From the NCBI GenBank assembly GCA_019422105.1, contig JAHZDZ010000004.1:1-64000 (forward strand): DNA of 64,000 nt. The letters are read 5' to 3'. This document shows positions 54,309-63,185 of this stretch, piece after piece. Below the pieces are notes generated by a model. It was not told the DNA's origin. It was given only the letters and a program-made list of their open reading frames with translations, and did no database searches. Within the stretch, counting starts at the first letter, position 1; each line of letters opens with the position of its first letter. The position numbers and the translations under genes are program-made. Origin of the DNA: Bacillota bacterium (GTDB lineage Bacteria > Bacillota > Clostridia > Lachnospirales > Anaerotignaceae).

Positions 54309-54865
54309 ACTATAATATCCTCCTTCTCAAGATAAGCTTTTAATTTTGTCCGGCTTCTGAACAAGCTGGCTTTTACATTATTTTCTGTCATAGATAATTT
54401 TAAGGCAATTTCTTTCAACGGATTGCTGTACCAATATCTCAACAGGAAAATATTGCATTCCCGATTTGGCAGCGAATAAAGAAAACGGTTTATCACTTCG
54501 ATGAGTTCCTTGTCTAACGCCGCCTTCTCTGTTTTGTTAACAGCTGGCAGGCATTCTTCCAGTTCTTCCAAAACGAATGCGATTTCTCCGCCTCCACGTT
54601 TTGCGGCTCTGTCTGCTCTAAATTTGTCAAAGGATAAATTTCTTGTAATCCTCCCCAAAAATAAAGACAGCTTATCTGGCCGCTGAGGCGGAATCACGTT
54701 CCATGCATTGAGCCATGTTTCATTGACACATTCCTTTGAATCTTCATGACTGTTTAATATCCGATATGATATAGAATAACAATATCTGCCATATTGTATT
54801 TCGGATTCTGTAATAGCTGTTTCTTCCCGTTTCCAATATAAGTCTATAATTTCGTCATCAGTCAA
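54305..54865 (-). CDS. ECF-type RNA polymerase sigma factor
   Basis: About 186 residues. Region 2 (about 20-85: YCYSISYRILNSHEDSKECV, NETWLNAWNVIPPQRPDKL, FLGRITRNLSFD) and region 4 (about 120-180: LYSLPNRECNIFLLRYWYSN, EIALKLSMTENNVKASLFRS) are clear. The first ATG (54871) has GGAGG only 1 base away; the TTG at 54865 has it 7 bases away, so TTG is the likelier start. It is co-transcribed with the membrane anti-sigma candidate. Signal and targets unknown. Confidence 0.88.
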   Translation of the reverse strand: MTDDEIIDLYWKREETAITESEIQYGRYCYSISYRILNSHEDSKECVNETWLNAWNVIPPQRPDKLSLFLGRITRNLSFDKFRADRAAKRGGGEIAFVLEELEECLPAVNKTEKAALDKELIEVINRFLYSLPNRECNIFLLRYWYSNPLKEIALKLSMTENNVKASLFRSRTKLKAYLEKEDIIV

Positions 54866-54871
54866 ATCCAT

Positions 54872-55382
54872 ACCTCCTTATTGCTACATATTATAAATCT
54901 AAAAGGCCTTCACTTATACAGACGGATAAAAATTGAAATGGTTATTCGTTTTTTTTATAAACAATTATCAAATCAGAAGAGCAGTGCTCAGGAAAAATAT
55001 AATGAGCTTATCAAGGTTTATAAATGGTCGTAATGAAAAACAGCCGAAATGTGGCTGCAAAAACGGATGGATAAAAATTGTTCCATCCGTTTTCGTAATA
55101 TTGTAATTGCGATTGCCATAAAAATATGTGAGCATCAGTGAAGCATCTGCTATTTCTCAAAAAGAAGCGTTTGAGAAGGCTTCCGTCGTTTTTATTGCGA
55201 CGGGAAATAAAAAAAGCCGGGTTATAGAGAGGCTGTCTGATGCTACGCAAATGTGAAATGCATGAGAATGTTTCCATAGCTGTTTACTGCGTCAGCATTA
55301 AAAAAGCAGACGGTTTAGCGGATTTATTATTTAGTCAATTTATCATCGTATGCATCCATATGTATGCAGTCAATTGTGCTCC
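54872..55382. other. Intergenic region between sigma factor and trpS
   Basis: No supported gene. A strong stem AAAACGGATGGA/TCCATCCGTTTT (55060-55093) with a 10-base loop stands out; its function is unknown. Confidence 0.5.
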
Positions 55383-55418
55383 AAAAAAGAAAAGCCCCCT
55401 TATGGGCTTTTCTTTTTT
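55383..55418 (-). terminator. Terminator of trpS
   Basis: AAAAAAGAAAAGCCC/GGGCTTTTCTTTTTT stem with loop CCTTAT. T-rich on both strands; it abuts the trpS stop codon. Confidence 0.9.
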
Positions 55419-56500
55419 TACTGGAATTTTTTTGACTGTTCCGCAATTAACGCAGTATCCTCAAAATAATTTATTTTCATAGCACGCTTCATATCAGCAA
55501 GGGTTCGGGCTGCAACGGCTTCCGCCTTTTTGCTGCCCTCCTCTAATATTTTAAATACGGCGGGAATATCCTTTTCAAATTCTTTTCTTCTTTTGCGGAT
55601 AGGCTCTAATTCATCCTGCAAAACGGAATTGAGGAATTTTTTCACCTTTACATCGCCAAGGCCGCCCCGCATATAGTGCGCTTTCAATTCATCCAAATTT
55701 TTATAATCCGGCAGATATTTTTCAAAATGTACGTCACTGCAAAATGCGTCCAGATAAATAAATACTGGATTGCCCTCCACCTGACCGGGATCCTCCACGC
55801 GGACATGATTCGGGTCAGTAAACATGGACATAATCTTTTTGCGGACCTCCTCCTCCGTATCGGACAGATAGATGCAGTTGCCAAGAGACTTGCTCATTTT
55901 TGCTTTGCCGTCTGTACCGGGAAGACGAAGGCACGCTTTGTTATCGGGCAGCAGTATCTCAGGAACGGTTAAGGTTTCACCGTAGACGGTATTAAATTTA
56001 TGAACAATTTCCCTTGTCTGCTCGATCATTGGTTCCTGATCCTCGCCGACAGGAACGGTTGTCGCCTGAAAGGCGGTAATATCGGCAGCCTGACTGATTG
56101 GATAGGTGAAGAAGCCAACAGGAATACTGGTCTCAAAATTTCTCATCTGAATTTCACTTTTTACCGTGGGGTTTCTCTGAAGTCTTGAGACGGTGACAAG
56201 ATTCATATAATAAAATGACATCTCGCACAGCTGAGGCACCTGTGACTGTATAAAAAGCGTTGCCTTCTGAGGATCCAGACCACAGGATAAATAGTCCAGG
56301 GCTACCTCAATGATATTCTGCCTTACCTTTTCAGGGTTATCAGCATTATCGGTCAACGCTTGTGCGTCCGCAATCATAATAAAAATCTCTTCGTATTCCC
56401 CTGAATTTTGCAAAGCCACTCTTTGCTTCAGTGAACCTACATAATGGCCTACATGGAGGCGTCCTGTCGGCCTGTCGCCTGTTAAAATAACTTTTCCCAT
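55418..56500 (-). CDS. trpS: Tryptophanyl-tRNA synthetase
   Basis: 360 residues, class I synthetase that charges tRNA-Trp. HIGH-like motif GRLHVGHYVGS (13-23) and KMSKS in GKAKMSKSLGN near 205 flank the Rossmann core. SRLQRNPTVKSEI and QAADI (tryptophan pocket) fit TrpRS. The longer spacing and C-terminal sequence suggest the form common in Clostridia. AAGGAG lies close before the ATG. The intergenic DNA upstream holds a repeat array rather than a recognisable T-box. Confidence 0.96.
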   Translation of the reverse strand: MGKVILTGDRPTGRLHVGHYVGSLKQRVALQNSGEYEEIFIMIADAQALTDNADNPEKVRQNIIEVALDYLSCGLDPQKATLFIQSQVPQLCEMSFYYMNLVTVSRLQRNPTVKSEIQMRNFETSIPVGFFTYPISQAADITAFQATTVPVGEDQEPMIEQTREIVHKFNTVYGETLTVPEILLPDNKACLRLPGTDGKAKMSKSLGNCIYLSDTEEEVRKKIMSMFTDPNHVRVEDPGQVEGNPVFIYLDAFCSDVHFEKYLPDYKNLDELKAHYMRGGLGDVKVKKFLNSVLQDELEPIRKRRKEFEKDIPAVFKILEEGSKKAEAVAARTLADMKRAMKINYFEDTALIAEQSKKFQ

Positions 56501-56554
56501 TTTTATCTCCTTTAAATAAATAGTCTCAATATTTCTTTTGCGTGTTTTCCAGCT

Positions 56555-56815
56555 CAGTACCTCGCGAAACCAGAGTTTTCCCCGGTCGGTTCGCTCCTCA
56601 GGGCTTACTAAGATAGCACCTCTGACTGCAAGCGGCCATTACGCTCCGTTTCTCCGTTGTTACGGATACGACACATAAAGGCGGAGAAAAAGGCACTTAG
56701 GAAGCATCCATACAATACTGTAAGGTGTGCTTTATAAGCCGCCGTCTGCACGGCAAATTTACCGAGAAACCGCAGATTTCAAGGTATCCCGCAAAAATTA
56801 TTATTATTATATCAC
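56555..56815 (-). repeat. Promoter-linked intergenic repeat, array C (inverted, degenerate)
   Basis: Read on the minus strand, TGATATAAT (56806-56814) opens a unit containing GCGGTTTCTCGGTAAATTTG and closing with TTTTTCTCCGCCTTTATG. A second unit (to about 56555) has GAGGAGCGAACCGACCGGG and GTTTCGCGAGGTACTGAGC, matching the first unit of array A. The -10 between the units has decayed. The array lies upstream of trpS and points toward it, as arrays A and B do to their genes. Confidence 0.75.
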
Positions 56816-57043
56816 GGTTTCAAGGAATTGACTATAGAATTTGATAGGATACATATCACGAGACGGCTATCGAAATTGTTTTTAATTATATGCCGAAAGT
56901 ATAGCGAATATTGACATGAAAGGCGATTATTTGTATAATTTTTCTATCAAATTGTATATTTATTGCTGTTGCAATAAAAAATTTACGGAAACGGATTGGA
57001 CTGAAAATTGTTCAAACTGTGAAAATGCGGGGGGAGAAAAGGT

Positions 57044-57784
57044 ATGATTGATTTGCGAAAGGTAAATTTTCCAAAGCTGAAAGAGGAGGACAATGACAGG
57101 GACGCAATACGCAGAGCATATTTGAGGCAGAACGGAAAGATAACCGTCAATAATCTGAAAAAGAATGGTTTTGAGGCCTGTTACTGCGATACGCTGGAGG
57201 AGGCCAGAGATAAGGTGTTCGGCCTTATTAAGGATGGCAGCGTTATTGGCTGTGGAGATTCTCACACAATGTTTGCCATGCATATGGATAAAGATTTAGA
57301 AAATAAGGGGTGTGTGGTGATTCCCCATACCTGTGCTGTAAACGGCAATGCTTATGACAAAAAAATGCCAGGCTACAAAATACTGGGCAATCGGCAGGAA
57401 ACCAGGGAAATTTTGATGAATTACCTGGTGGCGGACGTATTTATGCTGGGGGCCAACGCGATTACACTGGATGGACAGATCATCAATATAGACGGTACGG
57501 GAAACAGGGTTGCGGGGAGTATTTACGGCTCTGACCGCATCATTGTCATTGCAGGCGCCAATAAAATTGTAAAGGATTTGAATGCCGGGCTGGATAGAAT
57601 TCGATTTACTGCGGCGCAGATGAATAATATTAAATATCACAATGAGCTTGCGTGTAATCTGGCCGGAAAATGTGTGGATTGCAGGATGCCCGGCAGAAAC
57701 TGCAACATAACAAGTATTATTCACAGGAAGCCGGAGGAGGCAGATTTCCATGTGGTTATCATTGGCGAGGACATGGGCTTTTGA
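57044..57784 (+). CDS. LUD-domain protein (DUF162/LutC-like)
   Basis: 246 residues. LUD fold: GFEACYCDTLEEARDKV, GCGDSHTMF, ANAITLDGQIINIDGTGNRV and SDRIIVIAGANKIVKDLNAG, then a C-terminal Cys cluster CNLAGKCVDCRMPGRNC that could bind an iron-sulfur cluster. LUD proteins are named for lactate utilisation, but the stand-alone clostridial ones have no proven role. No lutA or lutB neighbour is present. GGGGGGAGAAAAGG precedes the ATG. Confidence 0.85.
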   Translation: MIDLRKVNFPKLKEEDNDRDAIRRAYLRQNGKITVNNLKKNGFEACYCDTLEEARDKVFGLIKDGSVIGCGDSHTMFAMHMDKDLENKGCVVIPHTCAVNGNAYDKKMPGYKILGNRQETREILMNYLVADVFMLGANAITLDGQIINIDGTGNRVAGSIYGSDRIIVIAGANKIVKDLNAGLDRIRFTAAQMNNIKYHNELACNLAGKCVDCRMPGRNCNITSIIHRKPEEADFHVVIIGEDMGF

Positions 57785-57872
57785 GCATGTTTGTAATGCA
57801 AATGAGAAGAGGGGTTGTGTTTTCAATTCCCGCAGATAATTTTTTGTAATTGAAATCTGCCGAGTTTCAGAA

Positions 57873-57926
57873 AGGGCTGTATTGTCAAAGCATTTTATTG
57901 TTTTGACAGTACAGCCCTGTTTTTTC
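57873..57926 (+). terminator. Terminator after the LUD gene
   Basis: Long interrupted stem AGGGCTGTA-t-TGTCAAA / TTTGACA-g-TACAGCCCT followed by GTTTTTT. Confidence 0.85.
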
Positions 57927-58025
57927 GGAAGAGCAGGGGCCATGAGGGGCATTTCCCGTATTGCAGAAAAGATGATGTCAGAATTTCGCGGCGTCTGTGC
58001 AGTGAAATATTTTCAGGACAGCGCG

Positions 58026-58892
58026 TCAGATACGGCAGGAAGCAATGATTTTGTAGTCTTCGGGAATCCGGTACCTGTTTTCCACAGGCTCTAAATTCCA
58101 CTGTAGGGAAAAAAGAGTCTGGCTTATCACCGATTGAAAATAGAGCATAACAATACCGGCGTCTATTGCTTCCTCATATGGGTTGACAGTTTTTTCCTGT
58201 CTCACGGTTAATATAATTTTTTCCCTGTCAATGATAAACCGCCAGGGCTGGCGGTTCAGTGTGGAGGGGGAGAGAGCTGCGCTGAGCACAGCGTCATAGA
58301 TTCCCCGAGCCTTTAAATCCCCGGTGGTTGTGGTATTGCCCCAGGTGTCAATATACACAATATCCTCAATGGCGACATCGGAATCGGATATTTCTCTTTT
58401 CAAACGAATGTCGGCGTTGGAATAATTGCCGCCCGTCTTTACCTTTCCGCTGAAGCCGGGAAGCACCTTTTTATGATAGCCCAGGGCAAGCAGGCCGGAC
58501 ACTTCCTTTGATGTTCTCAGATTTAAACGTTCTTTAACAGTATCACTGCTTTTAAACGTAATCCAACAGGAGTCAATTCCCATGTCAAAGGCTGTTAAAC
58601 AGATTGCTTCCCCCAAATAACCGCTGTTTTCCAGATAGAACTCTTTTTTTTCTGACAGCAAAACAATATAATGAGGGGCATTTACCATAACGCCGTTATA
58701 TCCTGCATAGCCTGAAAGCTCCTGATAAAGTGCGTTATTGTTTTTAAATACAATTTCTGTTTCTATGTTGTCCGAAAGGCCATGAAGTGCAGCAATTTTT
58801 GTTTTCAGCTCCTGTAATGAGGCATGGGAAATCTCTTTACCGTTAAAATTTCTGACGGAGTGTTTGTTTTTAATGATACTTTTATAATCCAT
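58026..58892 (-). CDS. Nitroreductase-family protein (TM1586-like)
   Basis: 288 residues, about twice a simple nitroreductase half, matching the large TM1586-like nitroreductase family. FMN-binding features are KHSVRNFNGKEIS near 10, SGYLGEAICLTAFDMGIDSC and, in the second half, AALSPSTLNRQPWRFIIDRE near 220. The physiological substrate is unknown; flavin- and NAD(P)H-dependent reduction is expected. CAGGAGG lies close before the ATG. It is divergent from the MFS transporter gene. Confidence 0.87.
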   Translation of the reverse strand: MDYKSIIKNKHSVRNFNGKEISHASLQELKTKIAALHGLSDNIETEIVFKNNNALYQELSGYAGYNGVMVNAPHYIVLLSEKKEFYLENSGYLGEAICLTAFDMGIDSCWITFKSSDTVKERLNLRTSKEVSGLLALGYHKKVLPGFSGKVKTGGNYSNADIRLKREISDSDVAIEDIVYIDTWGNTTTTGDLKARGIYDAVLSAALSPSTLNRQPWRFIIDREKIILTVRQEKTVNPYEEAIDAGIVMLYFQSVISQTLFSLQWNLEPVENRYRIPEDYKIIASCRI

Positions 58893-59073
58893 AATTTACC
58901 TCCTGATTTACTTTGCGATATAGGATAGTATTGAATTTGAGAGCTGTTTTTATTCCTGCAATCCTTTTTTTCGGTTTTTATGGATACTGAGGGAGTATTT
59001 TTACTTTTACATTTGCTACCAAATAAGTAAAACCGGCGGCAAATGTATATTTTGCAGTACAAAAATGGTTGTT

Positions 59074-59128
59074 TGGTATAATTTACAATTTTTCATATTA
59101 TTGTTACAATTAATTTGTAATTAATTAC
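59074..59128 (+). promoter_or_regulatory. MFS operon promoter region with inverted repeats
   Basis: Extended -10 TGGTATAAT (59074-59082), then two overlapping dyads: TTACAATTAATTTGTAA (59104-59120) and the perfect palindrome GTAATTAATTAC (59117-59128). They suit a regulator acting just downstream of the start site; the regulator is not identified. Confidence 0.5.
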
Positions 59129-59154
59129 GAATAAAAAATAAAGGAGACAAAAAT

Positions 59155-60438
59155 ATGGAACAAACATGCTCTAATAAAAGCAATAAATATGGCTGGTATG
59201 TTGCAATTTTGAGTGCGCTTGTCGGTTGTGTTCTCTCGGCAGGATTTCCGCAGTTTTCGATGACAGTTGGGTATTTAGCGGAGAAAATGCAGGTTTCCCA
59301 GGAAATACTTTTGACAGGGGATACCGTAAAGTCCATTGCTGTTGTACTGGCTATGTGGATGAGTGGTATCTGTTACAAAAAGCTTGGGTTATATAAAACA
59401 ATTATAGTAGGTACGGGCGTTACAATTATTCCGCAGTTTATCTATCCTTACACGAACTCATTGACAGTATTTTTTATCTTAAAGTTTGTTCAGGGCTTCA
59501 CTTCTATTATTTTCCCTGTCATGATGCTTACAATGATGGATTGGGTGGAGGAGACGCAAACTGGTTTTGTAACTGCCGCATTCAACGGTATTTTCTACGG
59601 CGGTGCCGGCATTGGCGCCACGGCTTCCGGATACATAATAAATAAAATGGGCTGGGTTGCATCCTACTATGCGGTAGGTATCGCTTTAGCGGTATTGACA
59701 CTGGTTTGGGTTTTGACTGTAAAGGAGAGGCCCCATACAGCGGCGGAAAGCATTCAAGAGGATCAGGTTTCCGAGGGAGGAAAGGGCCTTTCCATTCCTC
59801 AGCTTTTAAAGCTGCCAAAGGTTTACTGCCTTATTTTAGGCTTTATTCCCACAACCTTTGCAGTACAGGCCATTTCTATTGACCTTCCGCTTTACGGCAG
59901 CTTCCTTGGCTACAATGAAATACAGGTGGGAAGCATTGGTACGGCCGTTACAATCGGCATGGTTATCTCCTGTCTTGTTTCCGGCAAATGTGCGGATTTG
60001 TTTGCGGCTAGAAGTGAGAGCAAGGGTGCTGCCCGTGTAGGCGTTATGCTTGCCGGCTGTGTACTGGTTGTTTTATCTGTCGCATTTTTGCTGACAGCAG
60101 CTTCAAAAAGCTATACGCTTCTCTATATTGCGGTACTGCTGTTTTCCTTTGGCGGCTCCTGGGGGCTTGGCGTATTCTATTCCATACTGCCGGATGTTTT
60201 TGACGGTGATACCCTGCCGGTAGCCACAGGCTTTATTGGAGGCTTTGGCGACATGATGATGCCAATTGCTCCTTTGGTAGTAGGCGTACTCTTCGGCGTG
60301 AAGGGCTTCTGGACAATGGGCTGGGGCGTCTGTGCCGCTTTAGCACTGATTGGTGTACTCGCATGCTTCATATTGATTGGAATTGCGAAATCAGAAACGA
60401 AACAAATTAAAAATAATCAGGCTGTATCAGCCGAATAG
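59155..60438 (+). CDS. Major facilitator superfamily transporter
   Basis: 427 residues with 12 predicted membrane helices in two six-helix halves separated by a charged loop (about 195-225, EEDQVSEGGKG region). GICYKKLGLYKTIIVGTG after helix 2 is the MFS loop motif. FGGSWGLGVFYSILPDVF in the second half is typical of OFA-like anion transporters. Likely an importer or exchanger for the substrate or product of the amidase 12 bp downstream; the cargo is unknown. Confidence 0.88.
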   Translation: MEQTCSNKSNKYGWYVAILSALVGCVLSAGFPQFSMTVGYLAEKMQVSQEILLTGDTVKSIAVVLAMWMSGICYKKLGLYKTIIVGTGVTIIPQFIYPYTNSLTVFFILKFVQGFTSIIFPVMMLTMMDWVEETQTGFVTAAFNGIFYGGAGIGATASGYIINKMGWVASYYAVGIALAVLTLVWVLTVKERPHTAAESIQEDQVSEGGKGLSIPQLLKLPKVYCLILGFIPTTFAVQAISIDLPLYGSFLGYNEIQVGSIGTAVTIGMVISCLVSGKCADLFAARSESKGAARVGVMLAGCVLVVLSVAFLLTAASKSYTLLYIAVLLFSFGGSWGLGVFYSILPDVFDGDTLPVATGFIGGFGDMMMPIAPLVVGVLFGVKGFWTMGWGVCAALALIGVLACFILIGIAKSETKQIKNNQAVSAE

Positions 60439-60450
60439 GAGGATTATAAA

Positions 60451-61434
60451 ATGGGACGTTATTTGAATGTTGGTATTATACAGATGACTGTTAGTATGGA
60501 TACGGCAGAAAACCTGGCATACATCGAAAAAAAGGTGGATGAAATCATGGCAGGCTACCACAAGCCTGAGCTGGTGGTGGGTGTAGAATGTATTTCCGCT
60601 TTTACACCGGAGTACATACCGGGGCCTATGACTGAATTTTTCGGTTCAATTGCTAAGAAGCACGGTATTTATTTTATTCCGGGCAGTATGTATGAATTCA
60701 GCGACGAGCTTACAGATGGCTTCTGCTATAACTCCGCACCTATTTTCAATCCAAAGGGTGAACTTATTGACGTTTACCGCAAAATGGCACCATGGCGTCC
60801 TGCGGAGGATATGGCGGCTCCCGGCAACAGGTATGTTGTGTTTGATATTCCTGAAAAACAGACGAAGGTCGGCGTTCAGATTTGCTACGATTTAAATTTT
60901 CCTGAGATTTCCAGAAACGAAGCCCTTATGGGAGCTGAGGTGCTGGTAAAGCTTACTATGGATCCTGAGGAGTTATATAGCCTCAATAAGCATGTACATT
61001 ATGCGAGAGCCCTTGAAAACCAGGCTTATCTGGTATCCACCAACGGTGTAGGCTTCTTCCATGGCACACAGCTTTACGGAAATTCCCTGATTATCAATCC
61101 TGAAGGACAGCTTCTTTGGGAGGCGGGGCCTGTGGACACTGTATGTACCGTTACCCTTGACCTTGATTTGGTAAGCAGATGCAGGCAGCATGGCACTATT
61201 TTTATGGATCATTACATGCAGCATCTGAGAGAGTACAGCTTCCCAATGCCTTATGCACAGAATGTATCCAAAGCGCCTTTATTTGAAACACTTCCTCCTG
61301 CGCCTAAGAATGTGAAGGAATATGAGGAGATGGTGAAAGAGGTTGGCGTATGCCAGATTGGCAACCTAAATGAAGATAATTTAGATATAGAAACATGGCA
61401 GAAAAATGTAAAGGATTTCCTCAAAAATAAATAA
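60451..61434 (+). CDS. Carbon-nitrogen hydrolase (amidase/nitrilase superfamily)
   Basis: 327 residues. The triad is intact: Glu46 in VVGVECIS, Lys111 in YRKMAPW and Cys145 in GVQICYDLNFPE; the nearby Glu of FPE also fits. GNSLIINPEGQLLWEAG is the typical late motif. Aliphatic amidases and formamidases have this layout, so an amide is the likely substrate (inference). TAGGAGG precedes the ATG and the gene follows the MFS transporter by 12 bp, so uptake and hydrolysis are probably coupled. Confidence 0.9.
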   Translation: MGRYLNVGIIQMTVSMDTAENLAYIEKKVDEIMAGYHKPELVVGVECISAFTPEYIPGPMTEFFGSIAKKHGIYFIPGSMYEFSDELTDGFCYNSAPIFNPKGELIDVYRKMAPWRPAEDMAAPGNRYVVFDIPEKQTKVGVQICYDLNFPEISRNEALMGAEVLVKLTMDPEELYSLNKHVHYARALENQAYLVSTNGVGFFHGTQLYGNSLIINPEGQLLWEAGPVDTVCTVTLDLDLVSRCRQHGTIFMDHYMQHLREYSFPMPYAQNVSKAPLFETLPPAPKNVKEYEEMVKEVGVCQIGNLNEDNLDIETWQKNVKDFLKNK

Positions 61435-61488
61435 ATGCCAGGTTTTACAGACGCAGTATTTTAATCGGTGTTTCGTATGCAATACAGT

Positions 61489-61535
61489 AAAGTGATAAAA
61501 ATGTCTCGGCACATTTTTATCACTTTTATTTTTGC
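61489..61535 (+). terminator. Terminator after the amidase operon
   Basis: Perfect 16-bp stem AAAGTGATAAAAATGT/ACATTTTTATCACTTT with loop CTCGGC, then TATTTTT. Confidence 0.9.
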
Positions 61536-61699
61536 GTGGAATCCCATGCTATGCAGAAAAACATAATTTTTTCTTAATTAAAAATAGTAACATATTGATT
61601 TTATCCTTTATTATGTTAAACTATTAATTAGGAAATTTATGCAAGTATCATTTGCATATGGTTTCTATATCTGTTTCAAATTGAACGGAGGCACTTATT

Positions 61700-63016
61700 T
61701 TGACATACGAAGAAGCGGTAGGTTATATTGACTCTGTATGCGGTACGTCCATTAAGCTGGGTCTTACCCGTATAGAGGCTCTTTTAGATAAGCTGGGCAA
61801 TCCCCAGGACAAGATGAAAATTATTCATGTAGCAGGAACAAACGGCAAGGGTTCAACCTGCGCTATGCTCTCCAGTATTCTCACGGAGGCAGGTTATAGG
61901 GTAGGCGTTTATACATCCCCCCATCTGGTAAAATATAATGAAAGGTACTGTATCGGCGGGGAGGACATATCAGATACTGATTTTGCCTTTTACATGAACT
62001 GTATACGGGAAAAATGTATGGAAATGGTGGAAGAGGGCCAGGGACAGCCTACGGTTTTTGAGATACTGACTGCGTTGGCTTTCTGCTATTTTTATAATGA
62101 GAAGATAGATTACCTGTGTCTGGAGGTAGGACTTGGCGGGCGCTTTGATGCCACAAATGTTGTGAAAGAGCCATTGTTATGCGTGATTACGTCAATTGGC
62201 ATGGACCATATGGATTACCTTGGAAATGATTTGGCAAGTATTGCCTTTGAAAAAGGGGGTATAATAAAAACAGGGCGGCCGGTTGTTTTGTATACTCAAA
62301 AAGAGGAAGTACACCATGTGATAGAGGAATTGTGCAAAGAGAAGAAAGCGCCTCTTTATTACGCATGGGAAAACAGGATAACTATATCTGGCCGGGAACT
62401 TGATAAAACAAACTTTTCCATTCAAAATGAGTATATAGCTTATAACAGCGTGGATTTAAGATTGATTGGCCCTTATCAGATAAATAACTGCGCCACAGTT
62501 CTTTTAGCCTGCAAGGCATTACAGGACGAAGGGGTCATGCTTGCGGAGGACAGTATATTAAAAGGAATTCAAAAAGCCAGCTGGGGCGGAAGGATGGAAA
62601 TTGTCAGCAGAGATCCTTTCATACTTATTGACGGAGCCCACAATATAGATGGAATTGAAATGCTCTCAAGGGCATTTGTGCAGTACTTTGCAGGAAAGGA
62701 CATTACACTCCTGATGGGAGTATTGGGGGACAAGGAATACACAAAGATGGCGGAACTTTTACTTCCGCTGGTATCCAGAGTTGTCATCACTGAGCCTAAT
62801 AATACCCGAGCCTTGAGTGTGGACAGCTTTGCGGAGGTTATCTGCAAATTTCAAAAGCCGGTGACGAAAGAAAAAAACATAGAGAAGGCTTTGGAGATTG
62901 CTGTGGGACAGACAGCGGCGGACGGCATTTTGTGCTGTGCCGGGTCTTTGTATTTAATTGGTGAAATCAGGAATATCGTATTGAATCGTTCATTCGGAGG
63001 TTTGAAGCATGATTAA
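61700..63016 (+). CDS. folC: Folylpolyglutamate synthase (FolC)
   Basis: 438 residues, Mur-ligase-like ATP-dependent enzyme that adds glutamate to folates (many bacterial FolC also add it to dihydropteroate). P-loop GTNGKGST (46-53), TSPHLVKYNERYCIGG, YLCLEVGLGGRFDATN, TSIGMDHMDYLGN and DGAHNIDGIEML are all typical. The TTG start at 61700 has CGGAGG 8 bases upstream. The next small gene overlaps its end by 8 bp. Confidence 0.95.
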   Translation: MTYEEAVGYIDSVCGTSIKLGLTRIEALLDKLGNPQDKMKIIHVAGTNGKGSTCAMLSSILTEAGYRVGVYTSPHLVKYNERYCIGGEDISDTDFAFYMNCIREKCMEMVEEGQGQPTVFEILTALAFCYFYNEKIDYLCLEVGLGGRFDATNVVKEPLLCVITSIGMDHMDYLGNDLASIAFEKGGIIKTGRPVVLYTQKEEVHHVIEELCKEKKAPLYYAWENRITISGRELDKTNFSIQNEYIAYNSVDLRLIGPYQINNCATVLLACKALQDEGVMLAEDSILKGIQKASWGGRMEIVSRDPFILIDGAHNIDGIEMLSRAFVQYFAGKDITLLMGVLGDKEYTKMAELLLPLVSRVVITEPNNTRALSVDSFAEVICKFQKPVTKEKNIEKALEIAVGQTAADGILCCAGSLYLIGEIRNIVLNRSFGGLKHD

Positions 63017-63179
63017 TTTTAAGGAAGAAATATTGAAATATGAACCGATACTAGAGATAGATAATATTGAAGAGGCGATACACCAAAATGAGCTTCAGGA
63101 TATGTATGATATGCTGCAGCATATCTCAGAGCAGAATAAAAGCTATCTTGAGGAAACTATGTTGAGAGATAAGGAGTAG
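63009..63179 (+). CDS. Small acidic helical protein
   Basis: 56 residues beginning MINFKEEILKYEPILEIDNI, rich in Glu and hydrophobic residues and probably a coiled helix; no domain is recognised. Its ATG overlaps the end of folC by 8 bp, with GGAGG inside the folC 3' end, indicating translational coupling. The next gene starts 6 bp downstream, so it lies mid-operon. Confidence 0.7.
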   Translation: MINFKEEILKYEPILEIDNIEEAIHQNELQDMYDMLQHISEQNKSYLEETMLRDKE

Positions 63180-63185
63180 AGCGCC

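Noticed and set aside
56501..57043. T-box leader before trpS
   Set aside because: No T-box core sequence was found on the minus strand; the region is explained by repeat array C.
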